Source: a virus
IMG/VR virus record: IMGVR_UViG_3300049846_000701
Location: 1 to 42,594 of that record
Direction: 5' to 3' (one strand)
DNA: 42,594 nucleotides
The notes under the pieces are model-generated. The model ran no database searches and was not told the DNA's origin. It worked only from the letters and a program-made list of their open reading frames with translations. The position numbers and the translations under genes are program-made. Shown piece by piece: positions 12,074 through 20,350 of this stretch (within the stretch, counting starts at the first letter, position 1; each line of letters starts with the position of its first letter).

Positions 12074-12413
12074 TTTCAGCCCCCCTCATTTGCAGATAAC
12101 CAAGTTGTTTGGTTAGGTGCTTGGTTAGTCGTTGTTCCACCTTGCCCTCCTTGTCCATTAAGAACTCTATAGTATAAAAAAGACCGTCTAAGCGGTCTGT
12201 TAGTTGTCTATCTTCTAAATTGTTTACTATGCCATGTATAAGCTCACTGTCTGGTTTGGGCGGCGTGCCCATCTCTACGTGTAGTAACCTGTGGGCTGGT
12301 ATCCATGTTGGCACCACCAACCCACTGTGATTCCTTAGTGAGCGTTCTGCTTTGGACGTGTACTTACGCCTTGGCCAAAACAGATGGTGCCTATTCTGTT
12401 CTGGCGTTTCCAT
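12054..12413 (-). CDS. Hypothetical protein (119 aa)
   Basis: Starts METPEQNRHHLFWPRRKYTS, then SLRNHSGLVVPTWIPAHRLLH. The pattern RHH-x-x-W-x-R, followed by NH-x-G-L-V-V and H-x-x-L-H, recalls a small family of unknown function I have seen in actinobacteriophages; this is recollection only. Histidine-rich and basic at the N-terminus. Overlaps the phosphoesterase start by 20 nt. Confidence 0.6.
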   Translation of the reverse strand: METPEQNRHHLFWPRRKYTSKAERSLRNHSGLVVPTWIPAHRLLHVEMGTPPKPDSELIHGIVNNLEDRQLTDRLDGLFYTIEFLMDKEGKVEQRLTKHLTKQLGYLQMRGAENGENQI

Positions 12414-12414
12414 T

Positions 12415-12696
12415 TCAAGCCTGTTTAGCCTCTCTAGCTATGCGGGCTTGTAGGATTAGCTCTTTTACCCTCTCGGAGTTGTCTGTGACCAGTTCTACAG
12501 TTCCTTCTTGTAGGTCGGCTGGTACATAAGCTTCTCCGTCTGTAGGTTCAAAGTGTGACTTCTCGTAGTGGTCAGACATATATAGCGGTGCTTCCATAGA
12601 CCCAAACAGGAAGCGTCCCAGTCTACCAGCTACGTCTTTTATGCGGTCAGTCAAGCCTAAGTTGAACTCAGGCATTATGTTTTTATCTGCTTCCAT
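12415..12696 (-). CDS. Hypothetical protein (93 aa)
   Basis: AAGGAG lies 7 nt before the ATG. Starts MEADKNIMPEFNLGLTDRIK; a short amphipathic region is followed by an acidic, helical C-terminus. Not recognised. Lies directly behind the left copy of the 26-bp inverted repeat. Confidence 0.6.
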   Translation of the reverse strand: MEADKNIMPEFNLGLTDRIKDVAGRLGRFLFGSMEAPLYMSDHYEKSHFEPTDGEAYVPADLQEGTVELVTDNSERVKELILQARIAREAKQA

Positions 12697-12708
12697 TTAA
12701 TTCTCCTT

Positions 12709-12734
12709 AATCCGTACCCGTAACCACCGCCAAG
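12709..12734 (-). repeat. 26-bp inverted repeat, gene-distal copy
   Basis: Plus strand reads AATCCGTACC, six bases CGTAAC, then CACCGCCAAG. The reverse-complementary copy at 13092-13117 has the same 10-bp arms and a different six-base core (GATAGT). The copies flank the gene at 12742-13068. This copy also overlaps a hairpin AACCAC/GTGGTT (12722-12739). Confidence 0.7.
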
Positions 12735-12741
12735 TGGTTAA

Positions 12742-13068
12742 TTACTTATTGGCTACATACTCTATTGGTTTGCTTTGGTTGGCATACCAATCGTGTAAAG
12801 TATTTCTAACTAGGCTTTTCACGCTTTCCAGTTGTGTCTTGTCGCTGAGTACAGCGTCACAAATGGTTAGCATTTTCCCTTCTAAATCTCTCACGCCATC
12901 CCAATATATGATTGGAAATGTTCCGCTTGGCATAGACTCGCCATGAATCTCTTGTGTTAGGTAAAATCCAACTGCTTTTGCAAAGTCGGCAGTCTCACCT
13001 GAACCGATTACTTTTTCTTGGTAACTATCATTTGCGTCTATCGTGACCGCTACTAAATCTTTTGACAT
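12742..13068 (-). CDS. Hypothetical protein in an inverted-repeat-flanked cassette (108 aa)
   Basis: Starts MSKDLVAVTIDANDSYQEKV; AAGGAG lies 8 nt upstream. A mixed alpha/beta protein with a Gly-Ser-Gly loop, FPIIYWDGVRDLEGK in the middle and an acidic-helical end. Not recognised. It stands between the lysis cassette and small late genes and is exactly enclosed by 26-bp imperfect inverted repeats, so it may have arrived as a cassette. Confidence 0.6.
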   Translation of the reverse strand: MSKDLVAVTIDANDSYQEKVIGSGETADFAKAVGFYLTQEIHGESMPSGTFPIIYWDGVRDLEGKMLTICDAVLSDKTQLESVKSLVRNTLHDWYANQSKPIEYVANK

Positions 13069-13091
13069 AACTTAACTCCTTCTAAACTAAA

Positions 13092-13117
13092 CTTGGCGGT
13101 GACTATCGGTACGGATT
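13092..13117 (+). repeat. 26-bp inverted repeat, upstream copy
   Basis: The reverse complement reads AATCCGTACC, GATAGT, CACCGCCAAG. It lies 24 nt before the start of the enclosed gene and mirrors 12709-12734. In the late mRNA the two copies could pair around the whole gene. Confidence 0.7.
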
Positions 13118-13135
13118 GTTAATGTGCTTAATCTA

Positions 13136-13318
13136 TTACATTGTTTTGATTACAAAGTTCCATACTGCTGAAATACCAGCAGCGATTGAAGCAACGATTA
13201 CAGCTTTGTTTACTTGCTGTCCGCTTGCTACCCATGTAGCGATTGCAGCCTGTACGAATGTCTTAACAGCTCGTCTTACAATGTCACTGTTTACAAATGC
13301 TTTGATGTAGCCTTTCAT
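13136..13318 (-). CDS. Holin (r1t-like)
   Basis: 60 aa from ATG 13318, whose ATGA overlaps the stop of the M23 lysin gene. After a short basic start (MKGYIKAFVNSD), two hydrophobic segments occur (AVKTFVQAAIATWVASG and AVIVASIAAGISAVWNFVI), separated by a short polar turn. Size, pattern and lysin linkage fit the r1t-like holins common in phages of Gram-positive hosts. It would form lethal membrane lesions and release the M23 enzyme. Confidence 0.75.
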   Translation of the reverse strand: MKGYIKAFVNSDIVRRAVKTFVQAAIATWVASGQQVNKAVIVASIAAGISAVWNFVIKTM

Positions 13319-14076
13319 TTGAATAGCCTTTCCCATAGTTTCTTAAACCAGCCTTCGACCACAGTTTTTTCATCTGCTTGGACTGGCACTTCCTTAATAA
13401 TCTCGACTGGTTTTTCTACAATCTTGGTGACTTCTTTTACAATCTCTTTTGGTGGTTTAGCCTGTTCGTTAGCGAGAGCTTTCTTAACGTCAGCTAGTTG
13501 CTTGCGAACTGAGTCGGCTTCAGCTTTTCCTACTTGGAAGAATTGTTGCTTTGGTCGTCCTCTCCAGCTTGCTATTTCAGATGCACTTGGTTTAACGCCT
13601 CGTAGCATTAGATAAGCTTCAATAATCTCTTGGTCTGTTTGAAACACGTTGTTACCTCCTGTGGTTGGTGTTGAATTAAATTTCCCTGCAAGCCAATCGA
13701 CTGGCGATATGAAACTGTTAAATGTTGTAGGGTAAGTTCCCTCTTTGTTGATATCCCAGTGAACGTGTGGACCTGTTGAGAGTCCTGTAGTTCCTGACTT
13801 GGCTACTTCTTGTCCCTCTGATACTGCTCCGTTGTTTCTTGAGAATGATGAGTTGTGCATGAGTCGGTGAGTAAAGCCTTGAGCGTCTCGTATGACTACC
13901 ATGTTTCCGCCAGTTCTACTGACTACGTTGGTAAGTGTTCCCGATACTGGTGCAAGGACTTGCCTACCTGAAGGTACTGCATAGTCTACGCCTGAGTGCC
14001 TACCGAATAGAGCGTATGAGTCTGGTACGCCAAACCCTGTTGTTATGGTGTATGGTGTGTTTACTGGTCTTCGCAT
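13315..14076 (-). CDS. M23-family metallopeptidase (endolysin)
   Basis: 253 aa. Residues 10-110 are an M23 (LytM/lysostaphin-type) zinc endopeptidase: H27-x3-D31 in HSGVDY, H74, and H104-x-H106 in GPHVHWD. It cuts peptidoglycan cross-bridges. The tail (140-253) begins with a helical segment and has a Lys/Glu/Val-rich repeat region (KEIVKEVTKIVEKPVEIIKE), probably an extended stalk or wall-binding linker. No signal peptide. It precedes the holin with a 4-nt overlap. Confidence 0.9.
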   Translation of the reverse strand: MRRPVNTPYTITTGFGVPDSYALFGRHSGVDYAVPSGRQVLAPVSGTLTNVVSRTGGNMVVIRDAQGFTHRLMHNSSFSRNNGAVSEGQEVAKSGTTGLSTGPHVHWDINKEGTYPTTFNSFISPVDWLAGKFNSTPTTGGNNVFQTDQEIIEAYLMLRGVKPSASEIASWRGRPKQQFFQVGKAEADSVRKQLADVKKALANEQAKPPKEIVKEVTKIVEKPVEIIKEVPVQADEKTVVEGWFKKLWERLFK

Positions 14077-14077
14077 A

Positions 14078-14380
14078 TTACCTCTTTCTAAGGAACTCTA
14101 TTACTATGTAAGTAAATACTGCTGTAACTACTGCTGTGAGCGTTGGTGAAAACCAGCCCCAAAAGTTTCTTGCCTTTTTAATTTCAGCTATTTCCTCACT
14201 GAGTGCTTGCTTTGAATCAATTAAATCTTTCTGTAGTTCTTCTATCTGGAATTTAAGTGCGTGAGATTCAGCCTTAGTAACGTAAGCTACTTTCATCTCT
14301 GCTAATTCGGATTTAATCTCCGCTAACTGGTAGTAAATAAGTTCTGCGTTAATTCTGGTTGGTTTCTTTTCAGATTCCAT
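14078..14380 (-). CDS. XhlA-like coiled-coil membrane protein
   Basis: 100 aa. A long charged coiled coil (residues 10-70, LAEIKSELAEMKVAY) is followed by one C-terminal membrane helix (FSPTLTAVVTAVFTYIVIEF) and a basic end. This is the layout of hemolysin XhlA-type lysis accessory proteins. It sits 1 nt from the M23 lysin gene, with AGGAG upstream, forming a three-gene lysis cassette. Confidence 0.65.
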   Translation of the reverse strand: MESEKKPTRINAELIYYQLAEIKSELAEMKVAYVTKAESHALKFQIEELQKDLIDSKQALSEEIAEIKKARNFWGWFSPTLTAVVTAVFTYIVIEFLRKR

Positions 14381-14389
14381 AGTTAGCTC

Positions 14390-15109
14390 CTAATCGTGTC
14401 CTAGTACGATTACTGCTGAACCAGTTGCATAATCGCCAGTTCCACCGTTTGTTAAAGTGATACTGCTTATCTGTGCGGAGGTGTTTTGCCATTTGCCTAC
14501 CATCTCCAATTTGTTAGGAGCGTTAGCTGCACCTGATGTGCCTTCTTGAATTGAATTAAGCGTTACCAATTTTGGTTCAGTAGAGAAGTTGACAATATCT
14601 ATATCAGAGTAGCTGGCTGCTGCTGCCGTTGATGGTCTTACAGAAATGCTGGAGGTAGATGTTGAGGTTAAGTCTGCTGCTCCATCTGTGCTATATCTAA
14701 AAGCATAGTTGTTAGCGGTATCACTATTAAATGTCATAGCACCAGTTATTGTTCCGCCAGTGTCTATCAAGTAAACGAGAACTTTTAGGTACTTTCTAGC
14801 AGGGAGTGATGAGACAGTGATTGTGTCTGCAACACCAGTAAGGGTATTTCTGCCTATTTCTTCCCACCAAACCCCAGAACCAGAACCGCCGAAATTTATT
14901 TTTGCAGCCGTTACTGCACTATCGTTTATTTTAGCTGTAGTGACATTGGAGTCAGCTATCTTAGCTGTAGTGACTGCTCCAGTTGCTAGGTTGGCCGCAG
15001 AAATCGACCCATTAAATTCATTATATATAGTATCGAAGTTATCATTAACCTCAGATGAGCTTATTGTTGTGCTTGCGCTGAATGTGTTTGGTTTTGAAAT
15101 GCTACCCAT
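14390..15109 (-). CDS. Tail fibre-like protein
   Basis: 239 aa. The N-terminus (SKPNTFSASTTISSSEVNDN) and repeats of the type GAVTTAKIADSNVTTAKI are typical of phage fibre shafts and attachment segments. The rest is a Ser/Thr/Ala-rich beta domain that could bind the cell surface. SD AAGGA lies 10 nt upstream. Probably a virion appendage. Confidence 0.65.
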   Translation of the reverse strand: MGSISKPNTFSASTTISSSEVNDNFDTIYNEFNGSISAANLATGAVTTAKIADSNVTTAKINDSAVTAAKINFGGSGSGVWWEEIGRNTLTGVADTITVSSLPARKYLKVLVYLIDTGGTITGAMTFNSDTANNYAFRYSTDGAADLTSTSTSSISVRPSTAAAASYSDIDIVNFSTEPKLVTLNSIQEGTSGAANAPNKLEMVGKWQNTSAQISSITLTNGGTGDYATGSAVIVLGHD

Positions 15110-15142
15110 TATTTTTTATCCTTATGTTTTAATATTATCATA

Positions 15143-18100
15143 TTATTTACGTTTTTGCCTATATGCTATGCTTGACTGTTTTAGTTTACCGTTCTCAACA
15201 GGGAACTTGAGTGCGTCTAAGCGGTCATACAGTGGTGTAAGGTCGGACTCGAACTTACCATAGGTTTCTTTGAGTCGCTTCTTTTCTGCCTCGATTTCGT
15301 CGTTTATCTGGTTGGCTATTTCGTTGGCCTTATCAATATCACCACTCTGTACTGCTTGAGTTATTTTACTACTATAGGCGTCCTTCTTGTCTAATAGTGG
15401 TCCGTAGGTTTCGTAGAATGTACTCTTTACTTGTCCGCCCCCCTCTGGAGAGAAGAACCTGCCAACGATTTGTTCTGACACCGCTCGGTTGCCACTCTCT
15501 TTACCCCTTATCTGGTCAACGGTTGCTAGGGCACCCTCCAGCCCACCAGCACCATAGCCGAGGACAACTTTTCTAACCTGTAGTGGTGAGAAGCCAAGGA
15601 GTTTACCGATATCCCGATATGATTGAGGCGTATTCTCAAATACTTGTTCATTCGCTGGCAAGCCTTTAAGGTTGTCTGGGATAATATTTCTGCCAGTGTA
15701 AATGTCTTGGTTGAGGGCAAGCTCTATGGCTGGTTTAACACCCTGTGGGACGGCTGACGATAGTACTTCTCTGCCTGTAGTGCCTACTGGGCTGAATGGG
15801 TCTATGGTTAGGTTTTTAACGGTTTCCAAGAATCCCTGCCTATCTCCAAGATACTCTGACTCTATGAAGTTTCTAAGTGGGTTAGCGAAATTAACCGCTC
15901 CTGGTGGTAGGGGTACTTTTATGTAGCCCTTGTCGCCGCCCAGAACAAATATTAGGTTTTTGTCCCTAACATAGCTTGGTATGTTTGCATAGAGGGCTGC
16001 CTTGTCTGGGTCGCTAAGGTTGTGGTAGGTAGCAATCGCCACGGGGGCGCCAATGGTCGCACCAATTTTAAGTGCTGTTGCCGCTGGTCTTCTCTTGAGG
16101 GCTCTCCCTAGGTTGGCTGCCCCCTGTACACTGGCATTGAAGTATGGGTTAAATACCTTCATGAAGGTAGCAAGCTCTCCCCTGTTTGCAAAGTTTATAG
16201 AGTTTCGCCTTGCAGCAGCGTTGGCACGCTGAATAGCCTGTTCTGGGTCGATGCCGTCCTCAATTGCTTTTTTATATGTCCCTAGGAAGTTTTGATATCT
16301 TGTTGACTTTTCAGTTGCTGAGATAATATTTTCGTATCTTCGTAGGACGTTCTCCCCCTTAACCCCTAAGTCTTCCAAGGTTTGTTGTGTGGCGGCTTTT
16401 AAGTTTCTTGCTAGGTCAACCTTGGTCATGTTACCGTTCGCCTTCAGGTATTCCTTAAACAGTGCTGACGGTTTAAACACCTCATCTGAAACACCAGGAA
16501 TCTTTCTAAGTACAGCATTACCAGTTGGCTTGAATACAGCTTCCTTTAACCCAGCCCAGATGGCTAGTGGGTTGTGTGTTGAACGTGCGTTTTGAGAGAC
16601 AATACCGCTTTCTATTTGGTCTCGTATAAAGTTTGGCACAGCGAAAGCTGCGTTAAGGGAGGTGGCCCCCTCTCTAAGTAGACGGCTAGGTAGTAGTAGT
16701 ACATTAGATATTGCACGTAGTTCTAGGTCAGATGCCCCCGCAAGTTGTCTTGCTGCTCTTGGGTCTATAGTATAGAGTTCCTTTACTCCGTCTTCCAGTA
16801 CGGATAGTGTCTTTTGCCTTACACCCTCTTCCCCGTATAGCTGTTTTATTTTGTCATAGGCGGCAGAGGTGGTTTGTAGTTGATTGGACTTACCTGCGGC
16901 CACGGCCTGGTCTCTGACATACTTTGCTAGGTCATTGCGTTCGACATCTAGTGTGACTCGTCGCTGCCAATCCTCGTATGCTGCGAATGGGTCAACAGCC
17001 TCCTTTGTGGAGCCCTTAAGTTTCTGTGAAATTATCGGCTTTTGTCCTGCCAGCCCAGATTGTCCGTAACGGGTTGCCTGGTCTTCAAGAACCTCTCTCT
17101 GAACACGGGTGTAGTCAGGGTCGTTTATCCACTGGTCATACTTAGCCTTATCTATTATACCGTTATCAAACATGTACTGGATGTCATTCTTGGTTGACTG
17201 GTTAAGTAATTTATATGCCTGCTCTTGTTCTGCCGAGCCTACGGGTACTTTAACCTTAGTTCCTTTAATCTTTCCCGCCTCCACAAGCTTATTGTTGTTA
17301 ATAGCGTTCTGTTTCTCTTTGATGAAGGCACCAAACTCATCATACTTTTCCTTGCTACCAGCAATGAGTGGTTTAAGTTGTTGGAAGGCTGGGTTTTCCT
17401 CTAGCCTTGCTTGTGCTTTAGAGGCAAACTGTCTGACGTTGGTTATCCTGTCCTCTAGTTCGTCCCTTATTAACCTGCCAGTGTTGGTATCAGTTGCGTT
17501 GCCAAACTGTTTCTTAATGAAGTTTGTGTCGTCTACAACCTTTGCTACGAACTCGTCTTTTAGGCTTGTTATTTTCTTAAATGTATTAGTCTCTGCTGCT
17601 GCTCTACCTAGAGATGTTTCGCTGATGCTCGGTATCTTCTGAGCTATCTTTTTGCCGCCAGCACCCAATACTGCACCTCCAGCAGATAAGCCAGCGCCAA
17701 GTCCAGCACCTACGGCTGCATTTTTAGCTATCTCATTGACCGAAGCATCTGGATTACTCCTTAGCGTGCTACCAGCGCCACCCACAGCACCGCTGGCCGC
17801 AGTCTCAGCAATAGCTCCAGCGGCACCAAGAGCACCGCCAGCCTTGTACGCAGCCTTAACACCCTTACCTCCAACTAAGTAGCTTGTTAGTTCTGCGGTT
17901 GCACCCAGAAACTTCTTTTTGTTTGTTTCAGATTCAACAGTTTTGGTCCTTTGAGATATTTCTTGAGCCCGTTGCCTTTCTAAGTCGTTTAGAGAGTTTA
18001 GTAATATATCTTTTCTCTCTTTTGGAACAGTGGGGTCGTTGAGCTCTGTGATTACTGCTGTGCGCAGTTTATCTAGTGATTCTTGGGAGCGGGCGAGTAA

Positions 18101-18565
18101 TTTTTCCTCTGCATTACCTGCCGTTGCCCTCGTAACGCCACTGGCAACCGTTGATATTGCCCGACCAGTGTCCTTAACGAGTTCACCACCGATGTTTAGT
18201 GCGCCACCGATAACTTTGCTGCCAATCCCCTTTTGTGGTGTTACGCCATAGCCTGGACGAGTTCTGTCTGCGAAAGAGCGTATATCACTTAAACCAAGCC
18301 CAGACTGTTTGGCTATATCCTCATAAGACATCCCCTGGTCTAGCCCTGCGTTTATTATGTCCTCTTCTTTTTTTCTTCTCTCTAGCCTAGCGTCCCTCTG
18401 TTGGTAGAGCTTCTTCCCTAGTTCGGGATTTGAGAGAGCCATGAAAGTGCTGTTGAAGTCCAGATTATTGTCATTCTGATAACCTGACTGTATGTTTAGT
18501 TCCTCGTTACTTTTAATCTTGCCTTGCTTTTGAGCTTCACGGTAGAAGTTTGTTAAAAAGGACAT
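15143..18565 (-). CDS. Large internal virion (DNA-ejection) protein, LPD38-like
   Basis: 1140 aa, the largest protein in the window, with a strong SD (AAAGGAGG). A Gly/Ala-rich hydrophobic stretch at about 220-310 could insert in membranes. The part from about 640 to 960 contains FMKVFNPYFNASVQGAANL and PDKAALYANIPSYVRD, which I associate with large polyvalent protein domain LPD38 of phage virion proteins. Its position after two Gln/Ala-rich proteins mirrors the T7 gp14-15-16 ejection set. No transglycosylase motif was seen. The family call is from memory. Confidence 0.7.
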   Translation of the reverse strand: MSFLTNFYREAQKQGKIKSNEELNIQSGYQNDNNLDFNSTFMALSNPELGKKLYQQRDARLERRKKEEDIINAGLDQGMSYEDIAKQSGLGLSDIRSFADRTRPGYGVTPQKGIGSKVIGGALNIGGELVKDTGRAISTVASGVTRATAGNAEEKLLARSQESLDKLRTAVITELNDPTVPKERKDILLNSLNDLERQRAQEISQRTKTVESETNKKKFLGATAELTSYLVGGKGVKAAYKAGGALGAAGAIAETAASGAVGGAGSTLRSNPDASVNEIAKNAAVGAGLGAGLSAGGAVLGAGGKKIAQKIPSISETSLGRAAAETNTFKKITSLKDEFVAKVVDDTNFIKKQFGNATDTNTGRLIRDELEDRITNVRQFASKAQARLEENPAFQQLKPLIAGSKEKYDEFGAFIKEKQNAINNNKLVEAGKIKGTKVKVPVGSAEQEQAYKLLNQSTKNDIQYMFDNGIIDKAKYDQWINDPDYTRVQREVLEDQATRYGQSGLAGQKPIISQKLKGSTKEAVDPFAAYEDWQRRVTLDVERNDLAKYVRDQAVAAGKSNQLQTTSAAYDKIKQLYGEEGVRQKTLSVLEDGVKELYTIDPRAARQLAGASDLELRAISNVLLLPSRLLREGATSLNAAFAVPNFIRDQIESGIVSQNARSTHNPLAIWAGLKEAVFKPTGNAVLRKIPGVSDEVFKPSALFKEYLKANGNMTKVDLARNLKAATQQTLEDLGVKGENVLRRYENIISATEKSTRYQNFLGTYKKAIEDGIDPEQAIQRANAAARRNSINFANRGELATFMKVFNPYFNASVQGAANLGRALKRRPAATALKIGATIGAPVAIATYHNLSDPDKAALYANIPSYVRDKNLIFVLGGDKGYIKVPLPPGAVNFANPLRNFIESEYLGDRQGFLETVKNLTIDPFSPVGTTGREVLSSAVPQGVKPAIELALNQDIYTGRNIIPDNLKGLPANEQVFENTPQSYRDIGKLLGFSPLQVRKVVLGYGAGGLEGALATVDQIRGKESGNRAVSEQIVGRFFSPEGGGQVKSTFYETYGPLLDKKDAYSSKITQAVQSGDIDKANEIANQINDEIEAEKKRLKETYGKFESDLTPLYDRLDALKFPVENGKLKQSSIAYRQKRK

Positions 18566-18567
18566 TG

Positions 18568-19320
18568 TTACCTCCTTTCAAGACCAGATGTGTTGAATAG
18601 GCTTATGCGTACTGGGTCTTTAAGTGGGTTAGTGTAGTCTTGTATGTGTGTTTTGTTTATGTACTTATCATACTTGTTGAAGAACTCTGATTCTGGGAGA
18701 CCCTTCTGCACCCAAAGTGCCCTCGCCTGGTTAAACGTTTCTGGGCTTACATTACCGTCTGCACCAGACAGCTTGATTAGCCCTGCCTCAGTATTACTCA
18801 AGAAGGTTTCTAGGTCCATATCCGCCGCAGCAGCAGAAGCCCTAGACGCAGCCCTAGACGCAGCCCTAGCCTGTTCCTGTTGATATTGTTGCTGTCTAAG
18901 TTGGTACTTTCTCTCTAGGTCGGTCATTGCTAGGTTTTGTTTCTGTGCTTCTAGGTTTTGGGTGTTGATTGTGCTAGCTAAGTCGCCCGCTGCTTGTCCT
19001 CTGGCTACATTGGCCTGTCCTGCAAGCTGTTGGTTGGCGCCTATGGCTTGGGCTCGCTGACCACCCAATAAGGCGTTTTGAAGGGTTGCAGCTTGCCCTA
19101 ATTGACCAGCTATATTCTGACCTAATTCTCCGCCTGCCACACCTCTTTGAGCAGCTGATTGATTAACAGCTTGTGTCTGCGCATTGGCATTGTTTGTAAG
19201 GCTAGCCATAAGGGTATTGTACAAATTCTGAATGGCTGGTGTTTGTTGTTGTATTGCCTGAACTGCCTGGTTAAATACAGGTGCTACCTGTTGATTTGCT
19301 TGAGCTATTTCTGGTTGCAT
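18568..19320 (-). CDS. Internal virion protein, Gln/Ala-rich
   Basis: 250 aa. Residues 1-170 are almost all Gln, Ala, Asn and Gly in helical register (QAVQAIQQQTPAIQNLYNTL), followed by QQQYQQEQARAASRAASRAS. The composition is like T7-type internal core protein gp14 and related ejection proteins. It lies between a similar smaller protein and the 1140-aa protein, with a 1-nt overlap. Confidence 0.65.
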   Translation of the reverse strand: MQPEIAQANQQVAPVFNQAVQAIQQQTPAIQNLYNTLMASLTNNANAQTQAVNQSAAQRGVAGGELGQNIAGQLGQAATLQNALLGGQRAQAIGANQQLAGQANVARGQAAGDLASTINTQNLEAQKQNLAMTDLERKYQLRQQQYQQEQARAASRAASRASAAAADMDLETFLSNTEAGLIKLSGADGNVSPETFNQARALWVQKGLPESEFFNKYDKYINKTHIQDYTNPLKDPVRISLFNTSGLERR

Positions 19321-19778
19321 TATAGATAACCCCCCGCAAGTGCTTGTTGCTGAAGTGCGTACTCCCTATTTGACTGAGCTATTTGGTTTTGTAGTTGTTG
19401 CTGTTGAATAAAGTTGCCCTGTAATGCGTTGGCTAGCTGTGCGATAGCGCTGGCTTGGTCTACTTGTAGGCCGCCAATATCCTTATATATACCGCCAATG
19501 TCTTTAGCGTTCTGAGCGGCTAGTTGCCCTCTCTGCCCTGTAATGTCAGCGGCTACTTGTGCCTGGCCATAAACTGGAATAGTAGAGCGTAGTATACCCC
19601 TAGAATTAGAGTCTTCTAATACGTTTTGAAAGCCTGCTTGCTGTTGTCCTTGGAGAGCATTAAACTGGGCGGCATAAGATTGGTTGATTGGTTTTATCTG
19701 ACCCTGGAGAGCCCTTATCTGCTGGGTATACCCTGGAGAGAGTTGACTTTGCGCTGTTCTTATGTATGAAGTTGCCAT
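19320..19778 (-). CDS. Internal virion protein, Gln-rich
   Basis: 152 aa, starts MATSYIRTAQSQLSPGYTQQ, Gln-rich helices with a central Gly segment (DIGGIYKDIGG). Related in composition to the next gene and probably part of the same ejection complex. It is the first gene after an internal promoter (19809-19838); only a weak SD (AAAG) is present. Confidence 0.6.
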   Translation of the reverse strand: MATSYIRTAQSQLSPGYTQQIRALQGQIKPINQSYAAQFNALQGQQQAGFQNVLEDSNSRGILRSTIPVYGQAQVAADITGQRGQLAAQNAKDIGGIYKDIGGLQVDQASAIAQLANALQGNFIQQQQLQNQIAQSNREYALQQQALAGGYL

Positions 19779-19808
19779 TTGTTTTTACTTTCTTTGTTAC
19801 TAAGCATA

Positions 19809-19838
19809 ATTATAACCGTAAATCAAGCGTTTTATCAA
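19809..19838 (-). promoter_or_regulatory. Late internal promoter before ejection genes
   Basis: On the minus strand, TTGATA (19838-19833), 18-bp spacer, TATAAT (19814-19809). The start would be near 19802, 24 nt before the Gln-rich virion gene. It overlaps the gap after the tail gene at 19835. Confidence 0.55.
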
Positions 19839-20350
19839 CTACTTATACGAAATACCATCCTACTCATCATTGAGTTTACATACTCAGTAGTACCATTCCC
19901 GCCGTCAATCCTGTGTTGAATTTTAAACTCGTGTTCTCCATCTGGTTTCGGCAATATATCAGAGCGTATTCTTGTAGCCGTTGTGGATGTGGTGGATATT
20001 TCTGAGTTCTCCACTGGTTCATCTGTGGTAATGTTATACAGTCTATAATACCCAGTCCCAGCATCAGTTTTACCTATCATCTCAAAATACCATGTGTGGC
20101 CAGTCCAGTCGTCGAAGTTAATAGTACCTAATGACCCTTGAATATCTGTATATGTTGAGTTTGTTGTCCAAGAATCTGTCCACTGTGGGTGCATTTGTAA
20201 CCAAGTTTCACTCTTATACTGTTCAAAGGCATTGTTTAGTATGCGTTGGTGGTCGTTGAGCTGTTTAATAATTGAGTCGAGTTTTGCGTTGATGTCATCA
20301 CCTGTAGCGCCAATACTATAGTCTGGATTAGATGGGAATATCTGACTCAT
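19835..20350 (-). CDS. Tail-associated protein (171 aa)
   Basis: Starts MSQIFPSNPDYSIGATGDDI, followed by a coiled-coil-like segment (NAKLDSIIKQLNDHQRILNN) and a beta-rich C-terminal domain with WTGHTWYFEMIG. Helix followed by beta sandwich suggests a small trimeric fibre or a nozzle-associated protein. Its start overlaps the tail-nozzle stop by 4 nt. Confidence 0.55.
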   Translation of the reverse strand: MSQIFPSNPDYSIGATGDDINAKLDSIIKQLNDHQRILNNAFEQYKSETWLQMHPQWTDSWTTNSTYTDIQGSLGTINFDDWTGHTWYFEMIGKTDAGTGYYRLYNITTDEPVENSEISTTSTTATRIRSDILPKPDGEHEFKIQHRIDGGNGTTEYVNSMMSRMVFRISS

